Assembly: GCF_947179165.1 (NCBI RefSeq) | Contig: NC_077245.1 | Span: 37,131,286-37,195,285, forward strand | Source of the DNA: Solanum dulcamara | Lineage: Eukaryota; Streptophyta; Magnoliopsida; Solanales; Solanaceae | Reading direction: 5' to 3' | DNA: 64,000 nt | In this document: positions 36,663 to 47,409 of the stretch, piece after piece | Position numbering within the stretch: the first letter of the stretch is position 1 | How the letters are laid out: each line of letters starts with the position of its first letter | Program-made: the position numbers and the translations under genes | Notes under the pieces: model-generated | The model's database searches: none | What the model was told of the DNA's origin: nothing | Seen by the model: the letters and a program-made list of their open reading frames with translations, nothing else

Positions 36663-37711
36663 CTATGCCAAAGGTTAAGCGCTTTCGTAATTTATTAGTT
36701 CATGCATCACATGATGTTAATGAAAATTCTTCATCATTAACTAGTCCAGCTCAATCAAATGCCATTGGGCCTTCAACATCAGCACAATCCTTCCCACATG
36801 ATGCATCAAATTCCTTGCCATTTGATGAAATCCAACAAGAACAAGCTCCAACTCAACCTTCTAATTCACGTGCAACATCTCAATCTATATCAAATTGGAG
36901 AGTAGAGACGATTGATACATGCCTTACATGTACTTTACTTGATCATGACTACTTTCATTTTTTTTTATTAACTTATTTTCTTATTAAAGATTTTAAAAAA
37001 AATATCAAGACTATTAAGCTCGAGGTACACGATGTCAACAATCTACCTTTAAGGGAACATATTATTGTGGACTTCGATAAATATGGAGCGGCAATTGGGG
37101 CAGCAGAAGGGTTACTTGCAGGATATTGTGGAACATTGGCAACTGATTGCAATTAGTTTTGATAAGTGGTCAGGACCATCAGGTGTTCCTCAAAAGTACA
37201 AAAAAGACTGCTTTGAAACAATTCTAAAGGTACTAGTTCTGTTATACATATATTTATTTATTACTACTATACTTTTTATATATGTATAGAAAACTAACTT
37301 TATTTTACTCTTTGAAGCCTCGATTTTATTTTAGGACTACGGAAATCTTTGCATACAGACGTTGTATGTCTATCATTTGGAAAAAGTGGGCTACACATAG
37401 ATAAAGGACGTATAATGAATTTAATGATCCAGCTAAAAGTACCAATGAAATTTTAGCTAATGTTCCAAAGGGTGTAAATAAAGATCAGTGGGCTAATTAT
37501 GTTGCTTATCGTAAGAGATGATCAACAATTGTAAGATTTTTGCTTTTTAACTAAGTTTTATTGTCATTTTAGTAAATAGTAGATTAACTTTCTAAATTGT
37601 AATTACTATTATTGATAGGAGAGTTGTGAAAAGAATAAAGAAATTCGAAGCAAGCAAAAAATTTTACATACTGGTGGTTCAAAATCACTAGCAAGAAGAC
37701 GTCATGAGCTA
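36663..37711 (+). pseudogene. CACTA Ptta/En/Spm-type transposase gene, 5' exons (decayed)
   Basis: The likely coding start is MPKVKRFRNLLVHASHDV at 36665, just after a TGTGCAG acceptor at 36660-36662. It continues into a serine/proline/glutamine-rich linker. The conserved plant-transposase segment follows: IVDFDKYGAAIGAAEGLLAG at about 37062-37120, then, after a one-base frame change, IAISFDKWSGPSG and KKDCFETILK to 37229. The next exon (about 37336-37530) has in-frame stops. The next (37619-37711) reads ESCEKNKEIRSKQK then HTGGSKSLARRRHEL up to a GTATGC donor. Domain order fits the plant Ptta/En/Spm transposase family. The gene is non-functional and separated from its 3' exons by the viral insert. 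Confidence 0.8.
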
Positions 37712-37938
37712 GTATGCATATGAACTTACTCGTTTTTACTTTTTTTTCTCTAATTTAAATGTTCTGTTGTTGTTGTTTTTGTTGTGAGAAGAATAAAGAA
37801 ATTCGAAGCAAGCAAAAATTTTTACATACTGGTGGTTCAAAATCACTAGCAAGAAGACGTCATGAGCTAGTATGCATATGAACTTACTCGTTTTTACTTT
37901 TTTTTTTTGTAATTTAAATGTTCTATTATTATTATTAT
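37623..37938 (+). repeat. 158 bp tandem duplication containing a transposase exon
   Basis: Copies at 37623-37780 and 37781-37938 differ by few bases (for example gttgtgaaaag versus gttgtgagaag). Each includes most of the HTGGSKSLARRRHEL exon, its donor and a trailing (TTG)n-like tract. The viral insert starts inside the (TTG)n of the second copy. Confidence 0.9.
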
Positions 37939-37955
37939 TGTTGTTGTTGTTGTAA

Positions 37956-38206
37956 ATCCAATTATAAATTACTTAATGAAGAAGATCCTCTAAAAATAGA
38001 ACAAAATTTGTACGAAATACAAAAAACGATAATTTACTTTGAAAATTTAATAGTTAAAGAAATTCAAACTTTGACAGATATACTAAATCAAAAAGAAAAT
38101 AAATGTTGATAAAGAACCTATAAATAAAATCTTAGATATCATAGGATCCCATCTTTCAAAAATAAAAATACATGAAGGATACAGAGGAAACAATTTAAAA
38201 TGGTAA
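37956..38206 (+). pseudogene. Pararetroviral upstream ORF remnant
   Basis: A helical, charged segment starts at the left viral junction. It is shifted by one base near 38100 and ends at a TAA at 38204-38206. That stop overlaps the next ORF's start in ATGGTAA (38200-38206). The true N-terminus is absent because the integration begins within the ORF. Function of this small ORF is not evident from the sequence. Confidence 0.6.
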
Positions 38207-38312
38207 GCTCCGACTCAGCAAATTCTGAACTAGATAATCTTATAATAAATATAAAAGAAACCCAGTTAAAAAATGAAGGTGATATGACAAACTTAAAAAT
38301 GGATACAGTCAA

Positions 38313-40514
38313 TGTCACGATCCGAATTCGGGTGTGATGGCACTCATCTCAACCTACCGAGATAAGTCAGCCTAATAACCAACGGAAAGTAAATGTGGAA
38401 GTAATTGAGATAAAGCAAGGTTTAACTTAGTCAAAAATAAATAAATAATCTCAAAATCCCCCAAGACTGATTGTCACGTATACAAGCCACTAATGTATTA
38501 TCGAAGTACGAAAAAAAATATAGTCATAATGTCTTCGTCTCTAGAATAGGACTAAAACATAATAAAAGAGTAAAAGGTGTCTGCTAGATGGATGTAACAG
38601 CTACCTCAACACTCGGAATTAGTAACTTCGGCTGTAGTGGAAAACAATAGAAGATCAAGCAGGTTTGGGCTCACAACCTACACAACTGTGGAAGCAAGGG
38701 GTGAGTACCAAACAACACGGTACTCAGCAAGTGGATAGCTAAAACTAAGCAAAGCTTAATAGATACAAGTACTCCTGTCGTTCCAACCGAACCTCCTTAA
38801 CTACAACCTGCATAAAATCAACCCAACTCTACACTTGTACAATAACAACAATAATACAGTCCACAAATACTCATCAATAGTCTCGTCAATGAATCATACC
38901 AAGTCAAGTTCAGCACACACAGAGCAATATGGGAGTAAACACAAATTTACAAATATCAAAAAGGTGCAATACAGTGCAATGAAATGATGCATGCCTGTCA
39001 TATCGGTACACATCCGCTGAATCACAGTTCGAAACCCATGGGGGACATTTCTGTTCATGTAACCTGCCACGGAGCGTGTGGACTGTCCCCTCAATATATA
39101 TATATCCTGCCACGGAGCGTGTGGCCCGACCCCTTTGTTTCATAATACCTGTCACGGAGCGTGTGGCCCGACCCCTTTTGTTTCATATCATTTTCAGTCT
39201 CAACACAATGTATTAGAACCAATGCAATAATTTCATGTTCATGTAATTCACGATAATAACATGACAACAACAATAATTTCTCCTATCTCACATCAACATA
39301 GTCATTTCACCTGTCCAAAATAAACTCATACTCACAACATATCAATTCCACCAAACATGTAATTAGATCACCATTTTACACCCCTCATCTCCATTTTTAA
39401 GGCCAATCACACAGTCAATAACCCAATCCAATTTTCATTACTCCCCAGTACACACAACACAGAAATACAAGCATCTACAAGTTTAAACTGAGGTTTACAA
39501 ATTCACTTGCCTCAAATAATCAAGCAATTACTTCGGGACTTGAGCCTTCCCTTTTCGTTGGGCCTCCAAATAAGTATAATCTAATCAAATAAATAACTAC
39601 AATAAGATTTCGAGAAGAACAACCCCCATATTACTATATATCTAACTTAGACCCAAATCTATAGTCAATTTCCTAATTTTGATGTCAATTAGTATATCAA
39701 GTCTCATAGTCTTAAATTTTAAGCCTAGGTTTAAGTCCCAATTTCTCCAAATACATAAAATCTAATGATCTTTATTTAATACAATACACCTAATATTTAA
39801 TTACATATATCAATACTTGAATCATAGAATGATAACTATAAGAAAATTCAAAATCAAAGCTAAGGTACGCAAAGACTAGGATCTAACCATGTAAATGAAT
39901 ATTAAACCACCGAATTAGACCACAAACAGACATAAAAAAAAATAAAAAAAAATATTGTCAATAAATCAATGATCCATTCTGTAGCATCTTAGCCCAATAA
40001 TTATCCCACAATTATTGTCCAATCATTATCCATAGTCTACCACTAATATTCTAGGAATTTTCCAATATAACTCGTGCAGCAATTCAATTCTTGTTTTTTT
40101 TTCCTTCTTAAAAACTTGAACTAACAAAGAATATAATAGTGGATGAAAAGTCAGAAAACATAAAATTATGCAAACTAATTGATATGCTCTAAATCAACGG
40201 ATTATTTTTTTTTTTTTTACCTTGAGAAATCGTGGTTGCTCTTCGTCTTTCAAGACGGTGAGTTTCTGTTCTATTTTTTAAAAAAATAATTAGATACAAA
40301 CCCTACTAATCTATTTTAATAAATATAAAAAATGGTATAGGATATTAAATAAATTAACACTTTAGCCCACTAATTAAACTGATTCTCTAAAATTATCCCT
40401 CTACTAATTAACCGAAGTTACCGACAGACCCAAATTTCTAATTTAAATTTGCGGAGAGAGTATTTTATTGAAGAGAGATGACTCATTCTTAAAATAACCA
40501 AACGGGTCATTACA
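38313..40514 (-). mobile_element. Solo LTR inserted in the viral coat-protein region
   Basis: A 2202 bp element running from tgtcacgatccgaattcggg to aaacgggtcattaca. It is flanked by the exact 5 bp duplication GTCAA (38308-38312, 40515-40519). The viral reading continues on the far side of the duplication. TG...CA ends and a 5 bp duplication are LTR-retrotransposon hallmarks. No internal region is present. This is the innermost of three nested layers. Confidence 0.95.
39063..39188. repeat. 42-43 bp minisatellite, three units
   Basis: Units begin cctg(c/t)cacggagcgtgtgg at 39063, 39106 and 39148. The second and third share cccgacccctttgtttcata. The first spacer has (AT)n instead. It lies within the solo LTR. 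Confidence 0.85.
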
Positions 40515-41765
40515 GTCAAACCAGAAGAAGTAGATTTTAATCCTAATATTACTGAGCTCCCTACTCAGGCTGAAACCAGCCGAACAAGTTTTAATAGACC
40601 CACTAGGGCTTATGCAGGTATAAATGCTGCATTAAGAACAAAAAATAGTCACACACCAGTAGGATCAATGAAAAGTGAAGCGATTAATCCGTTTGGAATA
40701 TATATAGATTTAGATTGTATTAATAATACTGAGGAAGTTATAGATAAATGGGAAACTTTTTTAAGAATAGCCGTAACAGTAAAAAAAATGGATTGTGACA
40801 CCACTAAACATTTTATAGAATGAAGTCTATTAAATAGTGTGCTAAGATTTTGGCAAAACTTAAATGATGCCACTAGAAATGATATTTTTGGTATCGATGA
40901 TAATCTTGCTAATTTAATTACAAGAGCTACTGGAGCTATAAGATTAGAATTTGTCGGAGAAGGTAATATTTTAAAAGACCTTGCAACGATTAAAAAATAT
41001 GAAATTATTTTGTTACGATTACAATTATGTAATATGTGTGAAATAGATAAATATATTTGTGTCTTTCAAGATTATCATTACTATGTTTATAACAGAGTTA
41101 AAAATACAAAAATGTATTTACCGATGTTTTTCATTAAGATACCAGACCCTTGGGGTAAAAAGTTAATATATACTTATAATTCCGGAACAGCCGATACTTT
41201 AAAAAAAAGAATAACTCATTTAAAAGATAAGCTTAGTACATGATGTGCAGATGTTATATTAGCTAAAGCAACAAAAGAATTAAGAAAGAAAGTAAGTCTA
41301 TGTTGTGATAATCTTAAAATGCCTATAATGATTGGATGTAAAAGTCTCTATTATTGCAAAAAGATTAAAAGAAAATATATATAAATAAAGAAATTCTTTA
41401 AGAAAAAATATTTTAAAAAGAGAAAGGCTAGATATTACAAAATGAAAGGATATACACGATATCAAAAACCTTTTTACAAAAAAAAAATAAAAAAAAATCC
41501 AAAAGAATGCAGATGTTACTACTGCAAAGAGATAGGACACTATGCCAATAGATGCCCAAAGAAATTTGCTAATAATAACAAGAAAATAGAAATAGATGAA
41601 GATATCAAAGAAATGATAAATTTAGAAGAATTTATACAACTAAATAATTTTAAAGAAGTTGAATCAAACGATACAATTTTATATTAACTGATACGGATTA
41701 TTATTCTTCGTCAGAAGAAGACAGTCAAAATGAATAATGAAATATAAACTAATATAATAAAAGAA

Positions 41766-42650
41766 ATGATAGAACAAATTGGAGAATATAAACAAGATAT
41801 TTTTATTGATAAAAGAAAATTAAAACAAATACAAAAGAAAAAGTTTTTTTTAACTAACTACTTAGAATTTGACGTAAATATACTTGATAGATTCAGATTA
41901 AGAAAAAGACAACATCATTTATTTTATGAATTAAATATCCAAGAAAGAGCGTTAGAAGTTTCTGTTACTTCTAATAAAATAATGACTTCTTTATTATCCA
42001 AAAAAGATATTCAAGATAAATTACGAAAAATAAAAATAGAAATTCGAAATACTCTAGGATGGATACATATAGGAGCAATCCAGATAACAATAAAATTCAC
42101 ATTTAGAGAAGGATTAGATACCCCAATAGATTTAGCCATTATAGATAATAGGATAATAAACAGGAAAGAAGTCTGCTTAGGAATACTACGAGAAAATTTA
42201 CAATATGGAAAGAAAATTTAATGTTTATCCTAGAATTTCATACCATCTTCTAGATAAAGACTTTGATAAAACTTTAAGCTTAATACAAGATTTTAAAAGA
42301 AAAGATTTCTTTCATAAATACAATAGACCCTATTCAATAACATATGTAATCTCATATGCTATTTCTAATACACATCATTCTGATTGCTTTGCCATAAAAG
42401 AGACAATAGATTATCCCCATCTATTTGAGGAAGTTAGTCAGATACAAATGCCTAGTATAACACAGATACAAGAAATAGAAGATACGCCGTTAGATTTAGA
42501 TTTACAATCTAAACATTTGTACAATCAACAAGATTCCACATCTCGATTATCCTTTGAGGAAACTCGAGTCATAAACCCTACAGTGATGATAAGAAGAACA
42601 CAATCGGAAAGAGTTAGACAACATATCTTAGAAGCAAAAAATGATGAAAT
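41766..42650 (+). pseudogene. Pararetroviral movement protein region
   Basis: Frame 41766-42221 contains LGWIHIGAIQITIKF followed by a GLDTPIDLAIIDNRI block (about 42051-42150). This is the core of 30K-superfamily movement proteins, which enlarge plasmodesmata for cell-to-cell spread. A one-base shift near 42205-42221 breaks it; the following frame (42205 onward) continues with NRPYSITYVISYAISNTHHS. The downstream limit is uncertain because the same frame runs into a protease-like segment. Non-functional here. Confidence 0.75.
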
Positions 42651-42699
42651 AAAAAATTATAAGATAAAAGAAGAATATTTTAATGGTATACAATTTATT

Positions 42700-43059
42700 C
42701 CCATCAACATCCTATTAGATACAGGAGCTAGTGGAAATTACATTAGCCTTAGGCTATGTAACCATCTCCAATAATATAAACTAAAAGATAATCATCTTTA
42801 TACTAATTTTAATGGAAAAATACATGAAATAACAAACATGATAGAAATTATTTTAAAATTCAAAGATAAAACTATACCTATAAGACTATTGGTTGAACCA
42901 AAAGGAAATAATGATATGTTAGAAATAATGCAAGGAACCACTTTCCTAGATAGTGTAAAATCATATGATATACTTGATCATGGTATCAAGATTACTTACG
43001 ACGATAAGATAATTTTCATATCAAAAGGACAAGCCCATATAGTATTTATATACCAATAG
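42700..43059 (+). pseudogene. Retropepsin-like segment 1 of the pararetrovirus
   Basis: Reads INILLDTGASGNYIS, with the DTGA catalytic triplet codons at 42718-42729. There is an in-frame stop at 42772-42774. The same frame then runs through MIEIILKFKDKTIPIRLL and IMQGTTFLDSVKSYDI to a stop at 43057-43059. Spacing of the D-T-G motif and the later hydrophobic-G motif fits a single-lobe retropepsin. A second such segment follows within 50 bp. Confidence 0.65.
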
Positions 43060-44884
43060 GAATAAATTATAAAGATTACAAAGCAGAATATTTTGCTGCC
43101 TATATAGATAATGGATCAGGAATATGTTGTTGTAGACCAGAAGTATTCCCCAAAGAATACCATCAAGAATTACCCATTACTAAGGGAAAAGATATATCTA
43201 ATAATATCGTAACACTGTCTAAAGGCATTGCTCAATCGATTATACTACTAGGATATTTTCTAATAAAATGTCCTCCATTTTATTTTCATAATACCGGACA
43301 AGATATTCTATTAGGAAACAACTTTTTAAAAATGTTTCATACTATTTTATATGATAGAGTTTTATTTCAAATAAAATTCAAAACTCCTTGCTAACATATT
43401 ATTGTGGTAAAACAATTTAAAACTGCTTACTCCAAAAGAATACCTATTCACTTTAAACCCCGCACAACCCAGCGTGGTGATATAGGATATCAAGATAAAC
43501 CGATTTTTCAAAAAAGTATTCCTTTACTTCAATACGATACGGATTGGGACAACCCTCAAACAATAAATAAACAATCTAACAACTTGTTAGAATATCAAAT
43601 AACTTTTAATAAATTAGAAGAAAGTTTAGACATGATTAAACAAAAGCTAGAACAATGTTTTTCAGAAAATCCTTTAGAATTTTGGGATAAAAATAAGATA
43701 GAAGTCAAGTTAGAAATGAAAGATAAAGATAAAGTTATTAGAGTAAAACCCATGAGATACAACCCCGATGATCAAGAAGAATTTCAAAAAAGATTAAGAA
43801 ATTATTAAGTCTTAGAATAATAAGAGATAGTATGAAATAAACCAAGAATAGTTATTAATTATAAAAAATTAAATGATAATACTATATTTGATGGATATTT
43901 CTTACCTCATAAAGAAAGTCTAATTAATAGAACTACTAACAAAAAGATATTTTCTAAATTTGATTGTAAAAATGAATTTTGACAGATAAAAATGAATAGA
44001 GATAGTATTCATTATACTGCATTTTCTACCCTTCAAGGGAAATATGAATGGTTAGTCATGTCATTTAGATTAAAAAATGTCCCACAGATATTTCAAAGAA
44101 AAATGGATAATATCTTTAAAGATTATGACTATATATTTGTTTACGTTGATGATATTTTAGTTCTATCCGCTAGTCTCGAAGAACACTTAATACACTTAAA
44201 TAAATTTACTAACTTATGCTTAGAAAATAGATTAGCACTTTCTAAAAAGAAAGCAAGCTTATTAAAAAATGAGATAGAATTTTTAGGAATGATAATTGAT
44301 GAAAATGGCATAAAATTACAAAGTCATATCGTTGAAAAGATATCTGTTTTCCCAGATAAATTAATCAATAAAAAGCAAGTACAAAGCTTTTTAGAAATAC
44401 TTAACTATGCTTCGGATTATATCCAGAATTTGGCTGAACTAAGAAGGTCATTTAAGGAATTATTAAAAAAAGATAAGAGCTTTGAATTTAATGAAGTCTT
44501 AATGAAAACAGTAAAAGATATTAAATCTATTTGTAAAAACTTACCAAAATTACAATTATCAAAAGATAGTGATGATTTAATTTTAGAAACGGATGCTTCG
44601 AAACAGTGCTAGAGCGGTGTACTAAAAAAAGTTAGATTATGACTAATAAAAATAAGATTGGAGAAAGTCTATGTCGATATTGCTCTAAAACTTTTTCAGA
44701 TGCCCAAACAAGATACCATATTAATGAAAAAGAATTGTTAGCCGTAGTAAAAAATTGTCAAAAATTATATTATTTTTTGCTATCAAAATGATTTACCCTC
44801 AGAACAGATAATACCCAGGTAAAAGCCTTTGTTCACAACAATCTTCCGTCAAAATCAAAATACAAATGATTTTTCAGATGGCAA
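43060..44884 (+). pseudogene. Pararetroviral polymerase: protease 2, RT, RNase H
   Basis: Protease-like segment: AYIDNGSGICCC (DNGS at 43107-43118) with DILLGNNFLKMF at 43302. Reverse transcriptase spans about 43680-44480, with FVYVDDILVLS (YVDD codons 44142-44153). RNase H starts at LILETDASKQ (about 44578) and continues to about 44880. Breaks include a stop near 43393, the stretch 43806-43845, and stops at 43980, 44610, 44789 and 44867, plus shifts around 44620-44660. It would have converted pregenomic RNA to DNA in the cytoplasm. It is inactive as written. Confidence 0.9.
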
Positions 44885-45984
44885 ATGGTTTTGTCTGAAT
44901 ACTCTTTTGATATTGAAATTATTCGAACTGACAAAATATTGCAGCAGATTTTGTCACTAGAGATGGACAACGATATTAAACAACAAATGAAAATACATCT
45001 GGAAGATATCAATAAATGCTTTGACGATATTCAGACTACCGTCTCAGATATTATCGAAATTGCCAATTTCGACTGTGACCCCAAGATTGCTGATAAATTA
45101 ATTAGCTTATGTGCAAAGATAACGTCCAAAGTCAGGCAATATAGAGATAATTACGATATGATCAACGGCCTGATCAAAATTAAAAAATCTGATAATACTA
45201 CTGCTATTAATGATAAATATGTACAAATGTCTTTTAGGCCTCAAAAGCCTTCAAAAGGAATATCTATTGGATCCATTAAAGAAAGATTAAATGCACTACA
45301 ATCCCAGGTTGAAGGACAAGAAATGATAATGAGATATTTATTTTCTCTCAAAAATACGCCTACAAGATATGTTGATTTTGGAGGAATTTATGCTCGAATT
45401 AATTATTTGCAAGATTCCTTTCCTCAAGAGATTAGATATTGATATGATTTCGAAGCAATCAATTCGATATATCTAACTACTCCTGATTTTACTGAAATTG
45501 ATAGACTCCCTAGATGGATAAAAAATGATGTTCGTGATTGTTACCTAAACAATCCCACTATCACCTCAAAAGATACACTGGTTCTTAAGTTCTTCTTAGC
45601 AGGACCAAATTATTTTAAAGAAGAAACATACCCATCTTATCATTTAATCCAGTTGGGAAAATCAATCGATTTTTATATTTCTCAAAATGATAAAACTACT
45701 AAAGAATTTAATAAAATCACTTAAAATGATATTCATTATCGAAGAGCCATAGAACTCAGGATAATTCTACAAGGAATAGATAGTTGTTCTAAAAAAGGTT
45801 TCAAGACCTATGGAGGAGAAAAAATACACTCCTCAGTTATGATAGCACCAGCAAGGAATACTCCATCAACTGCTACCCGATATTTACAGACAAAATACAA
45901 TATGATAGAAAAAGGAATTTTGAAATCAAGCCCTCAAGCTCAAAAAAGATTATGCCAGCTCAGGCAACATGTGAAGGGTACTTG
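44885..45984 (+). pseudogene. RNase H tail and transactivator/inclusion-body-like region
   Basis: The first ~26 codons finish RNase H (LSEYSFDIEIIRTDKI). A plausible separate start is the ATG at 44963. The following coiled, lysine-rich protein matches the last position of the caulimovirid genome, where the translational transactivator/inclusion-body protein sits; assignment rests mostly on position. The frame continues to 45982 with stops at 45440 and 45722. The C-terminal part ends just before the promoter-like region. Confidence 0.65.
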
Positions 45985-46229
45985 ACTTTTGTTCCACAAG
46001 AAAGGAAAAAATGATCGAAGATGCAATGTCCACATCATCCGAATAAAGTTTGGACGCGTGGGAAAAGAGATAAGGATCAAGATGTAGAAGATAAGATTCA
46101 TTTGGTAAGATAGAGACCCTTTTGTCATAATGATAGGCGGTCCTACTATTTTGTCTATTTTGACAAATGGAAGAAGATAAAGATAGACAAGGCAAGAAGA
46201 TACGCAAGAAATCAAGGATAGAAGAAAAG

Positions 46230-46500
46230 ACAAAAGAGATGATAACGACAGATATCTAACCTTTTGTCATTTTGTAATAATGTTTAAGAAGATAAGTGTG
46301 CATAGAAGATTTTGTCATTTTGTAGAAAAGTCATTTTTATTTGAATATTTAGGTATAATGTCATTGTCAAGTACTATTAGACATGTAAAATGTAATTTTG
46401 AAGTCCGTCAGTTGAAGTCCGTCTCCTTCGTCTATAAAAGGAGACAGTTTGTAAACTAGAGGGCATCAATCGACTCTTGAAGCCTCTCTTTTTGTAAAAT
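46230..46500 (+). promoter_or_regulatory. Probable pararetroviral pregenomic RNA promoter
   Basis: A TATA box, tataaaag (46433-46440), sits inside an inverted pair gtctcctt (46421-46428) and aaggagac (46438-46445). It lies downstream of the transactivator-like ORF and upstream of a leader-like stretch, the usual position of the caulimovirid promoter. Repeated ttttgtcattttgta (about 46261 and 46313) and agaagataa motifs lie upstream. Activity is inferred. Confidence 0.6.
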
Positions 46501-46939
46501 ATCCCCAATTACCAGATATGAAAAATAATAACTAAAAAGTTGTGAGTATTTTCTGGAGCAAAGTTTTATTATTTCTGTTATAATTACTTTTCTTTTATAA
46601 AAAGAATAGTCTCCCCTTCTATATCACCCTTACGCCTTAGAGTAAAAAATGAACTAAGGTTGTGCTGAGTTATACAGAGAAGTTACATATTTTCAGGTTG
46701 GGATTGCAATATCCGGTAAAAATCTCGACGGATATCCGGTGTAATTTTGGTCAAAATGGGACAGGTATGGAAGCGTGTTGGATCCTTATCTTTTTATTCA
46801 AGTTAAGATATTATGCTATTATAATATCCTGTTGCTCTGAAAAATTACTCTAATTTAAAAAATTATGTTAATTTAAGACATAACATATTCCTCCTCAGGA
46901 GGCTTTATTTTACTTGTTAAACAAGATGATAATGTTATT

Positions 46940-47330
46940 AGATATGAAAATATATCTACTCGGATACTTGACTTATCGAATCAACAATTTTCTGGACCCC
47001 TTTTTTGTAATAATAGGGACTTTCACATTCAATCATTATAGGCATTTTAGAATTATCACAACATAGACTTACTTTCTTTCTTAATCCTTTTGTTGCTTTA
47101 GCTAATATGGTATCTGCACACCATATACTAAGCTTATCTTTTAAGTGAGTTATTCTTTTTCCTAAAGTATCGGCTGTTCCGAAATTATAAGTATCTATTA
47201 ACTTTTTACTCCAAGGGTTTGATATCTTAGTGAAAAACATTAGTAAATACATTTCTGTATTTTTAACTCTATTATAAACATATTAATAATAATCTTGAAA
47301 GACACAAATATATTTATCTATATCACATGA
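46940..47330 (-). pseudogene. Inverted partial copy of the viral coat-protein region
   Basis: The minus strand aligns with about 41050-41385 of the main copy, including KMPIMIECESPYY and a shared KLIDTYNFGTADTL segment. The 46956-47252 frame is open where the main copy has a stop (41241). It ends at the right-hand (TTG)n junction with the CACTA host. The two copies differ at several percent of positions, so they come from different viral molecules or from old duplication. Confidence 0.9.
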
Positions 47331-47409
47331 TTGTTGTTGTTGTTGTTGGCGGTGATTCAAAGCCTTAAGCTTAATTTACTGACTAATAATTTATTTAATA
47401 CTGGATCAG

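Larger units (their letters stand above)
38200..41736 (+). pseudogene. Pararetroviral coat-protein region, split by a solo LTR
   Basis: Starts at the ATG at 38200, is interrupted by the LTR at 38313-40514, and resumes at 40520. Family-typical landmarks include RFWQNLNDATRNDIF (about 40846) and a basic region. A CCHC zinc knuckle, C-x2-C-x4-H-x4-C, lies at 41514-41555 and is used for RNA binding. An acidic YYSSSEEDSQNE tail follows in a shifted frame near 41700-41735. In-frame stops occur at 40821 and 41241, with further breaks near 41380 and 41687. A partial second copy of this region lies inverted at 46940-47330. Confidence 0.85.
37954..47330 (+). mobile_element. Endogenous pararetrovirus (Caulimoviridae, solendo/cavemovirus-like)
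   Basis: Viral sequence in the order: partial upstream ORF, coat protein with CCHC knuckle, 30K-type movement protein, aspartic protease, reverse transcriptase, RNase H, transactivator-like region, promoter/leader, then an inverted coat-protein piece. There are no LTRs and no integrase, as expected for this family. Codon use is very A-rich, unlike the flanks. Both junctions fall in (TTG)n of the CACTA host (37938-37953 and 47328-47346). All frames carry stops or shifts, so this copy cannot encode complete proteins. A solo LTR (38313-40514) interrupts it. Group assignment is by recognition of domain order and motifs. Confidence 0.9.

Noticed and set aside
39063..39188. Regularly spaced repeats resembling a CRISPR array
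   Set aside because: There are only three units, the spacers are related to each other, and they sit in a plant LTR; this is a minisatellite.
37954..47330. Possibility that the pararetrovirus copy is an intact, replication-competent genome
   Set aside because: Multiple stops and frame changes in every ORF, a 2.2 kb LTR in the coat-protein region, a truncated first ORF and an inverted terminal piece rule this out for this copy.
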